Part shown: one piece after another, positions 1 through 5,978 of the stretch
Position numbering within the stretch: position 1 is the first letter of the stretch
Layout: each line of letters opens with the position of its first letter
Assembly (NCBI GenBank): GCA_016930735.1
Contig: JAFGGF010000213.1
Location: forward strand, 1-7,845
Direction: 5' to 3'
From: Prolixibacteraceae bacterium
GTDB lineage: Bacteria > Bacteroidota > Bacteroidia > Bacteroidales > Prolixibacteraceae
Length of the DNA: 7,845 nucleotides
Made by a program: the position numbers and the translations under genes
The notes under the pieces: model-generated
The model's input: only the letters and a program-made list of their open reading frames with translations
What the model was told of the DNA's origin: nothing
The model's database searches: none

Positions 1-840
1 CTTACCCTGGAAAACATCAATGAGCTTGTCAGGGAATTGGTTCTTGCCAATCCCGATGATTTCCGGGTATATCTGGTTTATGCAGAACAATTGATTCTTC
101 AGGATAAAACAGATGAAGCCCGTGTAAATCTCAGGAAGGCAATAAGTCTGAACAACACCGATTATATGATATGGAACCGGCTTTTGATCATTGATAACGA
201 CAGCCAGGACTGGGAAGCCCTTTTAAAAGACAGTGAAGATGCCTTGTTTCTTTTTCCAAACCAGCCTGAAATTTATTTTTTAAACGGGATAGCATGCCTT
301 CAACTTGAAAAATACCAGGAAGCAATCGATATTTGTAACGAAGGACTTGCCTATGTTGTGGACAATCCTGATCTTGAAGGGCAGATAAAAATGCTGCTGG
401 GGGAAGCTTACTATAAAATGGGAGACCATGATAAAGCATTTACATTTTTTGACGAAGCTTTGGAACAAAATCCGGACAATTATATAACCCTGAACAATTA
501 TGCATATTACCTGTCGGAACTGGGAATTGAACTTGATAAAGCCGAAAGGATGAGCGGCCGTGTTATTGAATTATTTCCCGACAATTCAACTTACCTTGAT
601 ACACACGCCTGGGTTCTTTTTAAGAAAAAAGAGTACCAGCTCGCTAAATTTTATATGGAATCGGCCATTAAAAACGGCGGCGAAACCAATCCTGTACTGC
701 TCGAACATTATGGTGATATTCTGATTATGCTAAAAAACACAGATGAGGCCAGGAAATTCTGGGAAAAGGCTAAAGAAATGGGTGGCGAATCAGCCCTTTT
801 AGACAGGAAAATCAGGGATATGAAATATTACGAAAAATAG
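1..840 (+). CDS. Tetratricopeptide-repeat (TPR) protein, 5' truncated by window edge
   Basis: The reading frame is open from base 1 to a TAG at 838-840, so 279 residues of a longer protein are visible and the true start lies upstream. The visible part is almost entirely helical TPR repeats, about seven in tandem of 33-36 residues. The repeats show the usual small/aromatic pattern and end in Pro-Asp or Pro-Asn turns (for example LGEAYYKMGDHDKAFTFFDE, then NNYAYYLSELGIELDKAERM). TPR arrays are protein-protein scaffolds; no enzymatic domain is visible. The motif NYAYYLSE..LDKAE and the following YLDT..W are typical of long Bacteroidota TPR proteins of the envelope. An N-terminal signal or lipobox cannot be assessed because it is outside the window. 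It ends 5 bases before the DUF4292 lipoprotein gene, and from general knowledge of Bacteroidota genomes this gene order recurs, often after dUTPase. Its exact role is unknown. Confidence 0.88.
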   Translation, partial: LTLENINELVRELVLANPDDFRVYLVYAEQLILQDKTDEARVNLRKAISLNNTDYMIWNRLLIIDNDSQDWEALLKDSEDALFLFPNQPEIYFLNGIACLQLEKYQEAIDICNEGLAYVVDNPDLEGQIKMLLGEAYYKMGDHDKAFTFFDEALEQNPDNYITLNNYAYYLSELGIELDKAERMSGRVIELFPDNSTYLDTHAWVLFKKKEYQLAKFYMESAIKNGGETNPVLLEHYGDILIMLKNTDEARKFWEKAKEMGGESALLDRKIRDMKYYEK

Positions 841-845
841 GTCAG

Positions 846-1730
846 GTGAAAAAGGTACACAGGAATTACCATATTTTTTTATTCATAATCCTCACAGGAA
901 TTGCTTTTTCTTCCTGTAAAACAACCAGAATCATTTCGGAAACAAACCTGAAGCCGATCAGGACTTCACGGCTTATTGAAAATATTAATAAAAATGCTCT
1001 TAATTATGAGTATCTCACAATAAGAAAGATAAATTGCCAGTACAGAGATGAAAACGAAAAAGCAACGTTCCGGGCTAATGTAAAAGCAATAAAAGACGAA
1101 GCAATTGTTGTATCGTTTAACAAACTGAATATTCCGTTTGGAAGGGTTTACCTTACCCCCGATAGCGTGAAGTTTATCAATCACATGGATAAAACTTATT
1201 TTTTAGGAGATTATAGTTTTTTAAGGGAGTTGTTTAACATTGATCTCGGATTTTATGATGTCCAGTCAATTTTAGCCAACAATGTGTTTTCGTATCGGAA
1301 CTCTGACGAAAACGATTTCAGGAATTTAGAATCTTATATTGATTCAGGCATGTACATTATTCAATCAGTAAATAACAGGAAGCTGGATAAAATTGTAAGC
1401 GAAGAAAAAAACCAAAAAGCCGATCGCCTGGTAAAACGTTTTAACGATGGGGCATTTATAATACAGAAGATAGCAATATGGCCCCGGAGTTTTAATATTT
1501 CCGAAATAAAAATTGAAGACTCAAACAACCGCCAGCAGGTACAGTTTAATTTTGATGATTATACAAAACTGGATCAAAAAGATTATCCGGGAGAGATTGA
1601 CATGAATTTTATATCTGGAAAAGGCGGCATCAGCATGAAAATGAAATTGTCGGGTTTTTCTACCGATAAAATAAATAATCTTAATTTTAACATTCCGCAA
1701 AGGTACCAGCAAATGGTATTAAACAGGTAG
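846..1730 (+). CDS. DUF4292-family outer-membrane lipoprotein (possibly LolB-like fold)
   Basis: This 294-residue protein starts at a GTG. That start is chosen because it gives a proper lipoprotein signal: basic MKKVHRNYH, a hydrophobic core at about residues 10-20, then a lipobox-like FSSC with the lipidated Cys at 24, followed by KTTR. No in-frame ATG offers a better start. The +2 Lys and absence of an acidic run after the Cys argue against the Bacteroidota surface-export signal, so a periplasm-facing lipoprotein is likely. The remainder is a beta-rich domain with alternating hydrophobic strands (residues about 50-125 and 200-285) and a charged middle region. Length and context match DUF4292 proteins, which lie between a TPR gene and an EnvC-like gene in many Bacteroidota. 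A relation to LolA/LolB lipoprotein carriers has been suggested by fold-level similarity, but I could not test this. The family identity rests on recognition of sequence style plus neighbours. Function is unproven. Confidence 0.8.
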   Translation: MKKVHRNYHIFLFIILTGIAFSSCKTTRIISETNLKPIRTSRLIENINKNALNYEYLTIRKINCQYRDENEKATFRANVKAIKDEAIVVSFNKLNIPFGRVYLTPDSVKFINHMDKTYFLGDYSFLRELFNIDLGFYDVQSILANNVFSYRNSDENDFRNLESYIDSGMYIIQSVNNRKLDKIVSEEKNQKADRLVKRFNDGAFIIQKIAIWPRSFNISEIKIEDSNNRQQVQFNFDDYTKLDQKDYPGEIDMNFISGKGGISMKMKLSGFSTDKINNLNFNIPQRYQQMVLNR

Positions 1731-1771
1731 AAAAAAGTTGGTTGTTTAATTGTATTTATCCTGCATTATCA

Positions 1772-2962
1772 ATGAAAAAGGCTGGTTTTACAATACTTTT
1801 TTTAATGATAATAATTGGTCTGAATGCCCAGTCGCTTGATGATTTGAGGAACAGGAAGGAAAAAGCTGCTGCTGAAATCAGGCTGACAAATGAATTGCTC
1901 GAAAAGGCAAAAGAAAATGAAAAAATATCATTGAACCAACTCAGGCTGATTAATAATTCAATTAATCAGCGGAATAAACTTATTTCAGCGCAAAATTCAG
2001 AGATTAAACTTCTTCAGGAGTTTATTGATGATAATACGATGGTGGTCAGAATGTTTCAGGAAGACCTGAAAGGAATTAAGGAAGAATATGCTGAAATGAT
2101 CAGATTTGCATACAAAAACAGGAATACTTCCGATTACCTTATATTCCTCTTGTCGTCAAATAATTTTAACCAGGCATACAAAAGGCATTTGTATTTAAAA
2201 CAATATACGGGTTTTCGAAAAGTCCAGGCTCAAACTATTGAGTCGATTCAAAACATTCTGGATGTAAAAGCAAAAGATCTGAGCCGCCAAAAAGATGAGA
2301 AAAGCCGGTTGCTGGCAGAAATGGAGGATGAAAACAGGAACCTCAAAAACGATAAACAGCAGCAGGATAGTTATATCAGGAAAATGCAGCAGGAGCAACG
2401 TTCGCTGCAGCAAAAAATAAGGGAGCAGCAAAGGATTGAACGGGACCTGGAAAAACAGATTCAAAAAATTATTGAGGAGGAGGCAAAAAAAGCAAGAGAT
2501 GCAGGAAAACCTGGTTATGCACTGACACCTGAGCAAAAATTAATTGGCGATAATTTCGGGCAAAACAAATCAAGGCTTCCATGGCCTGTTGAGCGGGGTA
2601 TAATTACAGAACACTTTGGCGAGCACAACCACCCTACGTTGAAAAATATAGTTTTAAACAACAATGGTGTCGACATTGCAACAGAGCCGGGTGCAAAGGC
2701 AAGATCGGTATTTACAGGTGAAGTGAGCAGGGTATTTGCCATTTCAGGTGGTAATATGGCTGTAATTATAAGGCACGGCTCATATTTGTCGGTTTATTCC
2801 AATCTGTCGGAAGTAACGGTAAAAGCCGGCGATAAAGTAACAATTAAACAAAATATCGGCTCTGTTTATACCGATGTGAACGAAGGGAATAATACAATCC
2901 TGAAGTTTCAGGTTTGGTTTGAAAACCAGAAAATGGACCCCGAAGTCTGGCTTGTTAAATAA
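1772..2962 (+). CDS. EnvC-like murein hydrolase activator with degenerate M23/LytM domain
   Basis: The ATG at 1772 is preferred over an in-frame TTG at 1742 because it begins directly with a signal peptide (MKKAGFTILFLMIIIGLNAQ, cleavage near 18-20). The resulting 396-residue protein has a long charged coiled coil at about residues 21-245, broken by a hydrophobic stretch near 120-145, then a C-terminal LytM/M23 domain at about 268-396. The zinc site is largely lost. The first His of the HxxxD motif is Asn297 (Asp301 is kept), the YxHL His is Asn344, and the HxH motif reads I376-L-K378. The architecture and lost ligands match EnvC, which does not cut peptidoglycan but activates periplasmic amidases during cell separation under FtsEX control. 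The amidase and FtsEX partners are not in this window. The gene lies 41 bases after the DUF4292 gene and is probably in the same operon. Family assignment is strong; the activator role is inferred from the missing ligands. Confidence 0.9.
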   Translation: MKKAGFTILFLMIIIGLNAQSLDDLRNRKEKAAAEIRLTNELLEKAKENEKISLNQLRLINNSINQRNKLISAQNSEIKLLQEFIDDNTMVVRMFQEDLKGIKEEYAEMIRFAYKNRNTSDYLIFLLSSNNFNQAYKRHLYLKQYTGFRKVQAQTIESIQNILDVKAKDLSRQKDEKSRLLAEMEDENRNLKNDKQQQDSYIRKMQQEQRSLQQKIREQQRIERDLEKQIQKIIEEEAKKARDAGKPGYALTPEQKLIGDNFGQNKSRLPWPVERGIITEHFGEHNHPTLKNIVLNNNGVDIATEPGAKARSVFTGEVSRVFAISGGNMAVIIRHGSYLSVYSNLSEVTVKAGDKVTIKQNIGSVYTDVNEGNNTILKFQVWFENQKMDPEVWLVK

Positions 2963-3007
2963 GGGTGCCTTTATGATTTTTTTGTCTGACTTTTTTCAAT
3001 ACCCTTA
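2960..3007. terminator. Candidate bidirectional terminator between convergent genes (weak)
   Basis: A perfect 7-base inverted repeat, TAAGGGT at 2960-2966 and ACCCTTA at 3001-3007, brackets the stop codons of the EnvC-like gene (2960-2962) and of the minus-strand membrane protein gene (2971-2973). The loop is 34 bases and contains two T runs. The long loop and the lack of a clean T tract after either arm make this a weak terminator. It is listed because only 8 bases separate the two genes, so any intrinsic stop must overlap coding sequence. Confidence 0.22.
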
Positions 3008-3321
3008 ACTGTTTCCAATATATCCATTAAAACAGGATTTTCGGTTGATGTATTCCTCATTTCTTCCTTCCTTACACCGAGTTTGGTATCCATCCTCCCG
3101 AGAATCAATGAAAAAATCAGAAATAATACCATAACGATCGGGTAGGTGATCCATTTGTTTTCATCAAGGAACTGGCGTATTGATGCATCCTTTAAATCGT
3201 TCAGGAACATAAAGGCGATCATTATAAAACTGATATATCCCATGTACATCCTGGCCCGGTCGATATATATTTTCCACCGGACCATTGTTCTTTTATTAAA
3301 TTGTATACCAATGATTTTCAT
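2971..3321 (-). CDS. Small two-helix inner-membrane protein, function unknown
   Basis: I do not recognise a named family. The 116-residue protein starts at ATG 3321 (upstream AAAAGAATCAGATA, no clear Shine-Dalgarno); a second in-frame Met at residue 13 is possible. It has a basic N-terminus (residues 1-24, rich in Lys/Arg), a first membrane helix at about 25-41, a short charged linker with an amphipathic segment (NDLKDASIRQFLDENKW), a second helix at about 58-76, and a polar cytoplasmic-looking tail of 40 residues ending SQTKKS. The positive N-terminus and charged tail suggest both ends face the cytoplasm. The absence of indels, a sensible hydrophobicity pattern and the fit between neighbours support a real gene. 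Its stop is 8 bases from the EnvC-like stop, and its start is 101 bases downstream of the regulator gene on the same strand, so it could be transcribed with or after it. Confidence 0.75.
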   Translation of the reverse strand: MKIIGIQFNKRTMVRWKIYIDRARMYMGYISFIMIAFMFLNDLKDASIRQFLDENKWITYPIVMVLFLIFSLILGRMDTKLGVRKEEMRNTSTENPVLMDILETVKGIEKSQTKKS

Positions 3322-3394
3322 TATCTGATTCTTTTAAATATCTGAAAAACGAAGTTAAAAGAATTATGTAATAATTGTTCGGGATTACAGGCAT

Positions 3395-3423
3395 AAAAGA
3401 ACCTGCTGAGCGTAGGCCCGGTT
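3395..3423 (-). terminator. Candidate intrinsic terminator after the Crp/Fnr regulator gene
   Basis: Read on the minus strand, an AACC arm starts at the last base of the regulator's stop codon. It is followed by GGGCCTACGCTCAGCA, then GGTT and CTTTTA. AACC pairs with GGTT, and CTAC pairs imperfectly with GCAG inside it (one mismatch, with GGGC bulged). The short T run follows at 3398-3395. The stem is imperfect, so this is plausible but not convincing; the relatively G+C-rich patch stands out in the AT-rich spacer. Confidence 0.3.
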
Positions 3424-4154
3424 TATAAGTTTGCTACTCGCTGCAATCCCGGAATATTCAGGAATTTGATTTTTCTTCCCTGAAGTTCGATTAAATTGTC
3501 CTGTTTAAATTCGGAAAGCAACCTGATTACTGATTCTGTTGCAGTTCCAACAATGTTTGCCAGTTCTTCTCTTGTAAGTGAAATCTGAAGTGTGTTCTGA
3601 TTATCAAGCTCGAAATTTTCCTTTAACAGGAGCAGTACTTCTGCAAGCCTTTCGCGAACTGTTTTCTGGGCAATATCAGTAATATAATCGTTTGCTTCAC
3701 GCAGTTCACGGCAAACAATCTGAAGCATATGATGGGAAAACTGCCAGTTGCTTTGAATCAGGAACAGGAGGGTCTGATAAGAAATATGGCACAATACAGC
3801 TTCCTCAATTACCTTTGCCGTAGTACATGCCAACTCCTGGCTCAACAATGACCTGTATGCAATTATTTCTCCTTTTTTGGCAAAACGTATGATCTGTTCT
3901 TTTCCGTCAATACCGGTTTTATAAACCTTAATGATCCCCTTTGTAATACAGTAAAATCCTGTCAGCCTGCTTCCTTCCCTGTATAAAACCGTTCCTTTTT
4001 TGTAAACCGAACATGTTTTATCGTAATTTAAACGGGTATACTCTTCTTCGGTCAGTTTTTTAAAAAGCTGAAATCCACTTAAATCCATTTCTTCTTCAGT
4101 GGGGCGGATTATATTATTTCTCATAATGTTATCAGATGTTTTATTTATTAACAT
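3423..4154 (-). CDS. Crp/Fnr-family transcriptional regulator
   Basis: This 243-residue protein has a cyclic-nucleotide-binding-type beta roll at about residues 35-125 (KKGTVLYREG, then GIIKVYKTG and KKGE), a long dimer helix at about 135-175, and a Crp-type winged helix-turn-helix at about 190-232. The HTH reads LTREELANIVGTATESVIRLL, with Glu207 and Arg211 at the spacing that contacts TGA/TCA half-sites in CRP and FNR. The pocket Arg-Ser/Thr of CRP is replaced (C110-T-T-A follows GEIIAYRSLL...), so cAMP binding is unlikely. Five cysteines (48, 69, 110, 122, 148) are scattered and do not form the N-terminal FNR cluster motif, so an oxygen-sensing 4Fe-4S cluster is not supported either. The start is uncertain: Met1, Met11 (4124) and Met23 are all in frame and none has a clear ribosome-binding site. 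It is divergent from the yceI-pirin pair, its most likely nearby targets along with itself. The inducing signal is unknown. Confidence 0.92.
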   Translation of the reverse strand: MLINKTSDNIMRNNIIRPTEEEMDLSGFQLFKKLTEEEYTRLNYDKTCSVYKKGTVLYREGSRLTGFYCITKGIIKVYKTGIDGKEQIIRFAKKGEIIAYRSLLSQELACTTAKVIEEAVLCHISYQTLLFLIQSNWQFSHHMLQIVCRELREANDYITDIAQKTVRERLAEVLLLLKENFELDNQNTLQISLTREELANIVGTATESVIRLLSEFKQDNLIELQGRKIKFLNIPGLQRVANL

Positions 4155-4159
4155 TAAAT

Positions 4160-4208
4160 ATACAACTTCATTCAGGAAACATAAAATTTATTAATCCGAT
4201 AGTTGTAT
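4160..4208. repeat. 8-base inverted repeat upstream of the regulator start
   Basis: ATACAACT at 4160-4167 and AGTTGTAT at 4201-4208 are perfect inverse complements, 33 bases apart. The inner arm lies only 5 bases upstream of the furthest regulator start codon at 4154. It could form a leader hairpin in the regulator transcript or be a pair of protein-binding half-sites. The arms are visible in the sequence; the role is inference. Confidence 0.4.
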
Positions 4209-4266
4209 TTAAAATAAAAGGTGCAAAATAATTGAAAACAAATTAAAAAGGCAAAAAAAGAAATAT

Positions 4267-4290
4267 GTTGTAGATGTATACTGGAACAAC
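4267..4290. repeat. Second inverted pair of the GTTGTA-like word
   Basis: GTTGT at 4267-4271 and ACAAC at 4286-4290 are perfect inverse complements with 14 bases between them; with one mismatch the arms extend to GTTGTA/AACAAC. The same word forms the arms of the repeat at 4160-4208, which gives four copies in about 130 bases. This could be an operator, but short AT-rich words recur by chance. Confidence 0.33.
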
Positions 4291-4312
4291 AGTTATTTAT
4301 TCTTTTTTAAAT

Positions 4313-4344
4313 CAAAAATATTATACAGTCTTGAGTGCTCTAAA
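4313..4344 (-). promoter_or_regulatory. Candidate Bacteroidota promoter for the regulator gene
   Basis: On the minus strand, TATTTTTG (4320-4313) matches the Bacteroidota -7 consensus TAnnTTTG exactly. At 19 bases upstream sits TTTAG (4344-4340), one base off the TTTG -33 element. Transcription from here would give a leader of roughly 150 bases before the regulator start at 4154, long but not unusual. The single-element match carries most of the weight and could be chance in AT-rich sequence. Confidence 0.28.
4331..4344. promoter_or_regulatory. Candidate Crp/Fnr-type operator
   Basis: TTGAGTGCTCTAAA has the length and symmetry of an FNR-type site (TTGAT-N4-ATCAA). The left half has the TTGA core, and the right half CTAAA differs at one position from the CTCAA needed for perfect symmetry. 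It overlaps the candidate -33 region of the divergent regulator promoter and lies 150 bases upstream of the yceI start. A site between a Crp/Fnr gene and its divergent neighbour fits autoregulation, but the match is imperfect. Confidence 0.28.
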
Positions 4345-4493
4345 AAAGCAGGAAATTACAAATCAGGCGATTGTAAAAAAGTAAAGTAAAAGCCCTTTAA
4401 AATCCATTTTGTTTAAATTTTTACACCAAATGGTTGAACAAAACTAAACACTTATTTGTCTTTATTTTCAGAAAACAATTAAATATTATTAAA

Positions 4494-5111
4494 ATGAAAA
4501 CAACAGGAAAATTTTTAGGCACTCTTATTTTGTTTGCGGCTTTTATATTTCAGTCGTTTGCTACAAAATATGAACTAGATAAAAATAAAAGCACACTTAA
4601 CTGGACAGGTGAAAAAGTTGTGGGAAAACACTTCGGCACTATCGATTTTAAAACCGGAAACCTGGAGATTATTGAAGGCAAAATTGTTTCCGGGAGCTTT
4701 GATGCGGCTATGCAAACAATTGTATGTAAAGACCTTGAAAACGAAAGTTTTAATAAAAAACTGGTCGGTCATTTAAATTCAGATGATTTTTTTTCTACTG
4801 AAAAACATCCGTTTTCTTCACTTCGTATAAACCGTGCCAAAATGCTCAATGCTAACAACTATCAGTTTGAAGCTGAATTGACAATTAAGGATATAACACA
4901 CCCGGTTATTTTTAATGCTGAAGTGGAAATCAATGATTCAGTTGTTAAAACAAAAGGAACAATGTTGGTCGACAGGACATTGTATAATATTAAATACGGA
5001 TCTGGCAGATTTTTTTCAGGATTAGGCGACAATATGATCAGCGATCATTTTGCCCTTGATTTTGTACTTGTAGCCAATGCAGTAACAGAAACAGCATCAA
5101 CGGCAAAATAA
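4494..5111 (+). CDS. YceI-family periplasmic lipocalin-like protein
   Basis: The ATG at 4494 is chosen over the in-frame TTG at 4434 because it begins with a clean signal peptide (MKTTGKFLGTLILFAAFIFQSFA, cleavage after residue 23), giving 205 residues. The mature part is a single YceI domain, an eight-stranded beta barrel. It starts YELDKNKSTLNWTGEKVVGKHFGTI and carries the family blocks HLNSDDFFSTEKHPFSS (about 93-109), LTIKDITHPV (129-138) and DRTLYNIKYGSG.FF..LGDNMI.D (160-184). YceI relatives bind polyisoprenoid or amphiphilic ligands in the periplasm and are often induced by stress; ligand and role here are unknown. Length is normal and no residues look missing. It is divergent from the Crp/Fnr regulator and 39 bases ahead of the pirin gene, probably co-transcribed with it. 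Confidence 0.93.
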   Translation: MKTTGKFLGTLILFAAFIFQSFATKYELDKNKSTLNWTGEKVVGKHFGTIDFKTGNLEIIEGKIVSGSFDAAMQTIVCKDLENESFNKKLVGHLNSDDFFSTEKHPFSSLRINRAKMLNANNYQFEAELTIKDITHPVIFNAEVEINDSVVKTKGTMLVDRTLYNIKYGSGRFFSGLGDNMISDHFALDFVLVANAVTETASTAK

Positions 5112-5127
5112 TAAAACAATTCTGTTC

Positions 5128-5141
5128 ATATTTGAAAATAT
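5128..5141. repeat. 14-base AT-rich palindrome between yceI and pirin genes
   Basis: ATATTTGAAAATAT has perfect 6-base arms around a GA centre and lies 9 bases upstream of the pirin start codon. It could be an operator or a weak mRNA hairpin, but such AT palindromes arise easily by chance in this base composition. Confidence 0.2.
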
Positions 5142-5150
5142 TATAAAGCC

Positions 5151-5861
5151 ATGAATACAATTTTTCATTCATCAGATTCCAGGGGTGGTGCAAACCACGG
5201 TTGGTTAAAGGCTAAACATTCGTTCAGTTTTTCAGATTATTACGATAACTCACGAATGCACTTTGGCAAATTACGTGTGCTTAATGACGATGTGATAGCA
5301 CCTGCGACAGGATTTGATATTCATCCGCACCAGGATATGGAAATTATTACGATTCCGTTATCGGGTTCGTTAAAACACGGAGATAATATGGGGCATGAGG
5401 AGATTATAACTCCGGGTGAAGTCCAGGTGATGTCGGCAGGAACAGGCATCTGGCACTCCGAGCACAACGCTTCCGCTTCCGAACCATTGAATCTTTTCCA
5501 GATTTGGATTTTTCCTGATAATAAAGGCCATAAACCCAGGTATAATCAGAAAATGTTTTCTCCTGAAAATGTACAAAATAAATGGCAGTTATTTGTTTCA
5601 CCCGATGGCCGGGACAATTCTCTCTGGATACATCAGAATGCTTTTATTTCAATGATTTATGCTGATAAGGGAATGCATCAATACGCTTTTAATGATAAAA
5701 GAAACGGAGTGTATTTTATGATGGTGGAAGGAAGTGCAGATTTAGTAAATAACAAACTGAATAAAAGAGATGCAATTGGTATTTGGGATGCTGATGATAC
5801 ACTTGACATTTTATTTTTTGAAAATTCGCAGCTGATGGCAATTGAAGTTCCGATGAACTAA
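5151..5861 (+). CDS. Pirin-family protein (bicupin, YhhW-like)
   Basis: This 236-residue protein spans a full pirin. The N-terminal cupin carries the metal site: His58 and His60 (FDIHPHQDMEI), His102 and Glu104 (GTGIWHSEHN), at the same spacing as human pirin and E. coli YhhW. The stretch RGGANHGWLKAKHSFSFSDY at 11-30 and the motif HGDNMGHEE are also family hallmarks. The second cupin (about 135-236) is more divergent and appears metal-free, as is usual. Related bacterial pirins have quercetin 2,3-dioxygenase activity in vitro, and others act as redox-sensitive partners of enzymes or regulators; the physiological substrate is not predictable here. No signal peptide, so cytoplasmic. ATG at 5151 has no strong ribosome-binding site. 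It follows the YceI gene by 39 bases on the same strand. Confidence 0.94.
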   Translation: MNTIFHSSDSRGGANHGWLKAKHSFSFSDYYDNSRMHFGKLRVLNDDVIAPATGFDIHPHQDMEIITIPLSGSLKHGDNMGHEEIITPGEVQVMSAGTGIWHSEHNASASEPLNLFQIWIFPDNKGHKPRYNQKMFSPENVQNKWQLFVSPDGRDNSLWIHQNAFISMIYADKGMHQYAFNDKRNGVYFMMVEGSADLVNNKLNKRDAIGIWDADDTLDILFFENSQLMAIEVPMN

Positions 5862-5978
5862 ATTCCGGGGGGCACCTTCCCTGAAGTTCTGTTTCTGAGA
5901 AACCAATTTCGGATTAAAAAATAGAGGAATCACAGCCTATTTTGATTATCTTTATTCTTGCTATTAGTATACAGGAAT

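Larger units (their letters stand above)
4155..4493. other. Gene-free divergent regulatory region between the regulator and yceI
   Basis: This 339-base AT-rich stretch contains no convincing gene on either strand. It separates the divergent Crp/Fnr regulator and YceI gene and so must hold both promoters. Visible contents are two inverted pairs of a GTTGTA-like word (4160-4208 and 4267-4290), a TAnnTTTG-type -7 match on the minus strand (4320-4313), and a 14-base Crp/Fnr-like imperfect palindrome at 4331-4344. On the plus strand no TAnnTTTG match with a well-spaced TTG was found for yceI. No riboswitch or small RNA was recognised. Confidence 0.7.

Noticed and set aside
1742..1771. TTG-initiated 10-residue extension of the EnvC-like protein
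   Set aside because: ATG 1772 begins directly with a standard signal peptide (MKKAG...), so the extension is unlikely to be translated.
2195..2536. 113-codon minus-strand open frame with hydrophobic Leu/Phe-rich product
   Set aside because: It is the complement of the Gln/Lys/Glu-rich coiled coil of the EnvC-like gene, which automatically reads as Leu/Phe-rich; not a membrane protein gene.
3146..3328. 60-codon plus-strand open frame opposite the two-helix membrane protein
   Set aside because: No upstream signal and no domain; the minus-strand frame has the coherent membrane topology and fits its neighbours better.
4434..4493. TTG-initiated 20-residue extension of the YceI protein
   Set aside because: The extension would bury the signal peptide that begins at ATG 4494.
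5891..5903. GTTTC-TGA-GAAAC hairpin downstream of the pirin gene
   Set aside because: The stem is only 5 base pairs, mostly A-T, with a 3-base loop and no T run directly after it, so it is not a credible terminator.
5941..5960. Possible promoter for the dehydrogenase (TATTCTTG at 5953-5960)
   Set aside because: One mismatch to TAnnTTTG and the nearest TTTG (5941-5944) is only 8 bases upstream, far from the usual spacing near 19.
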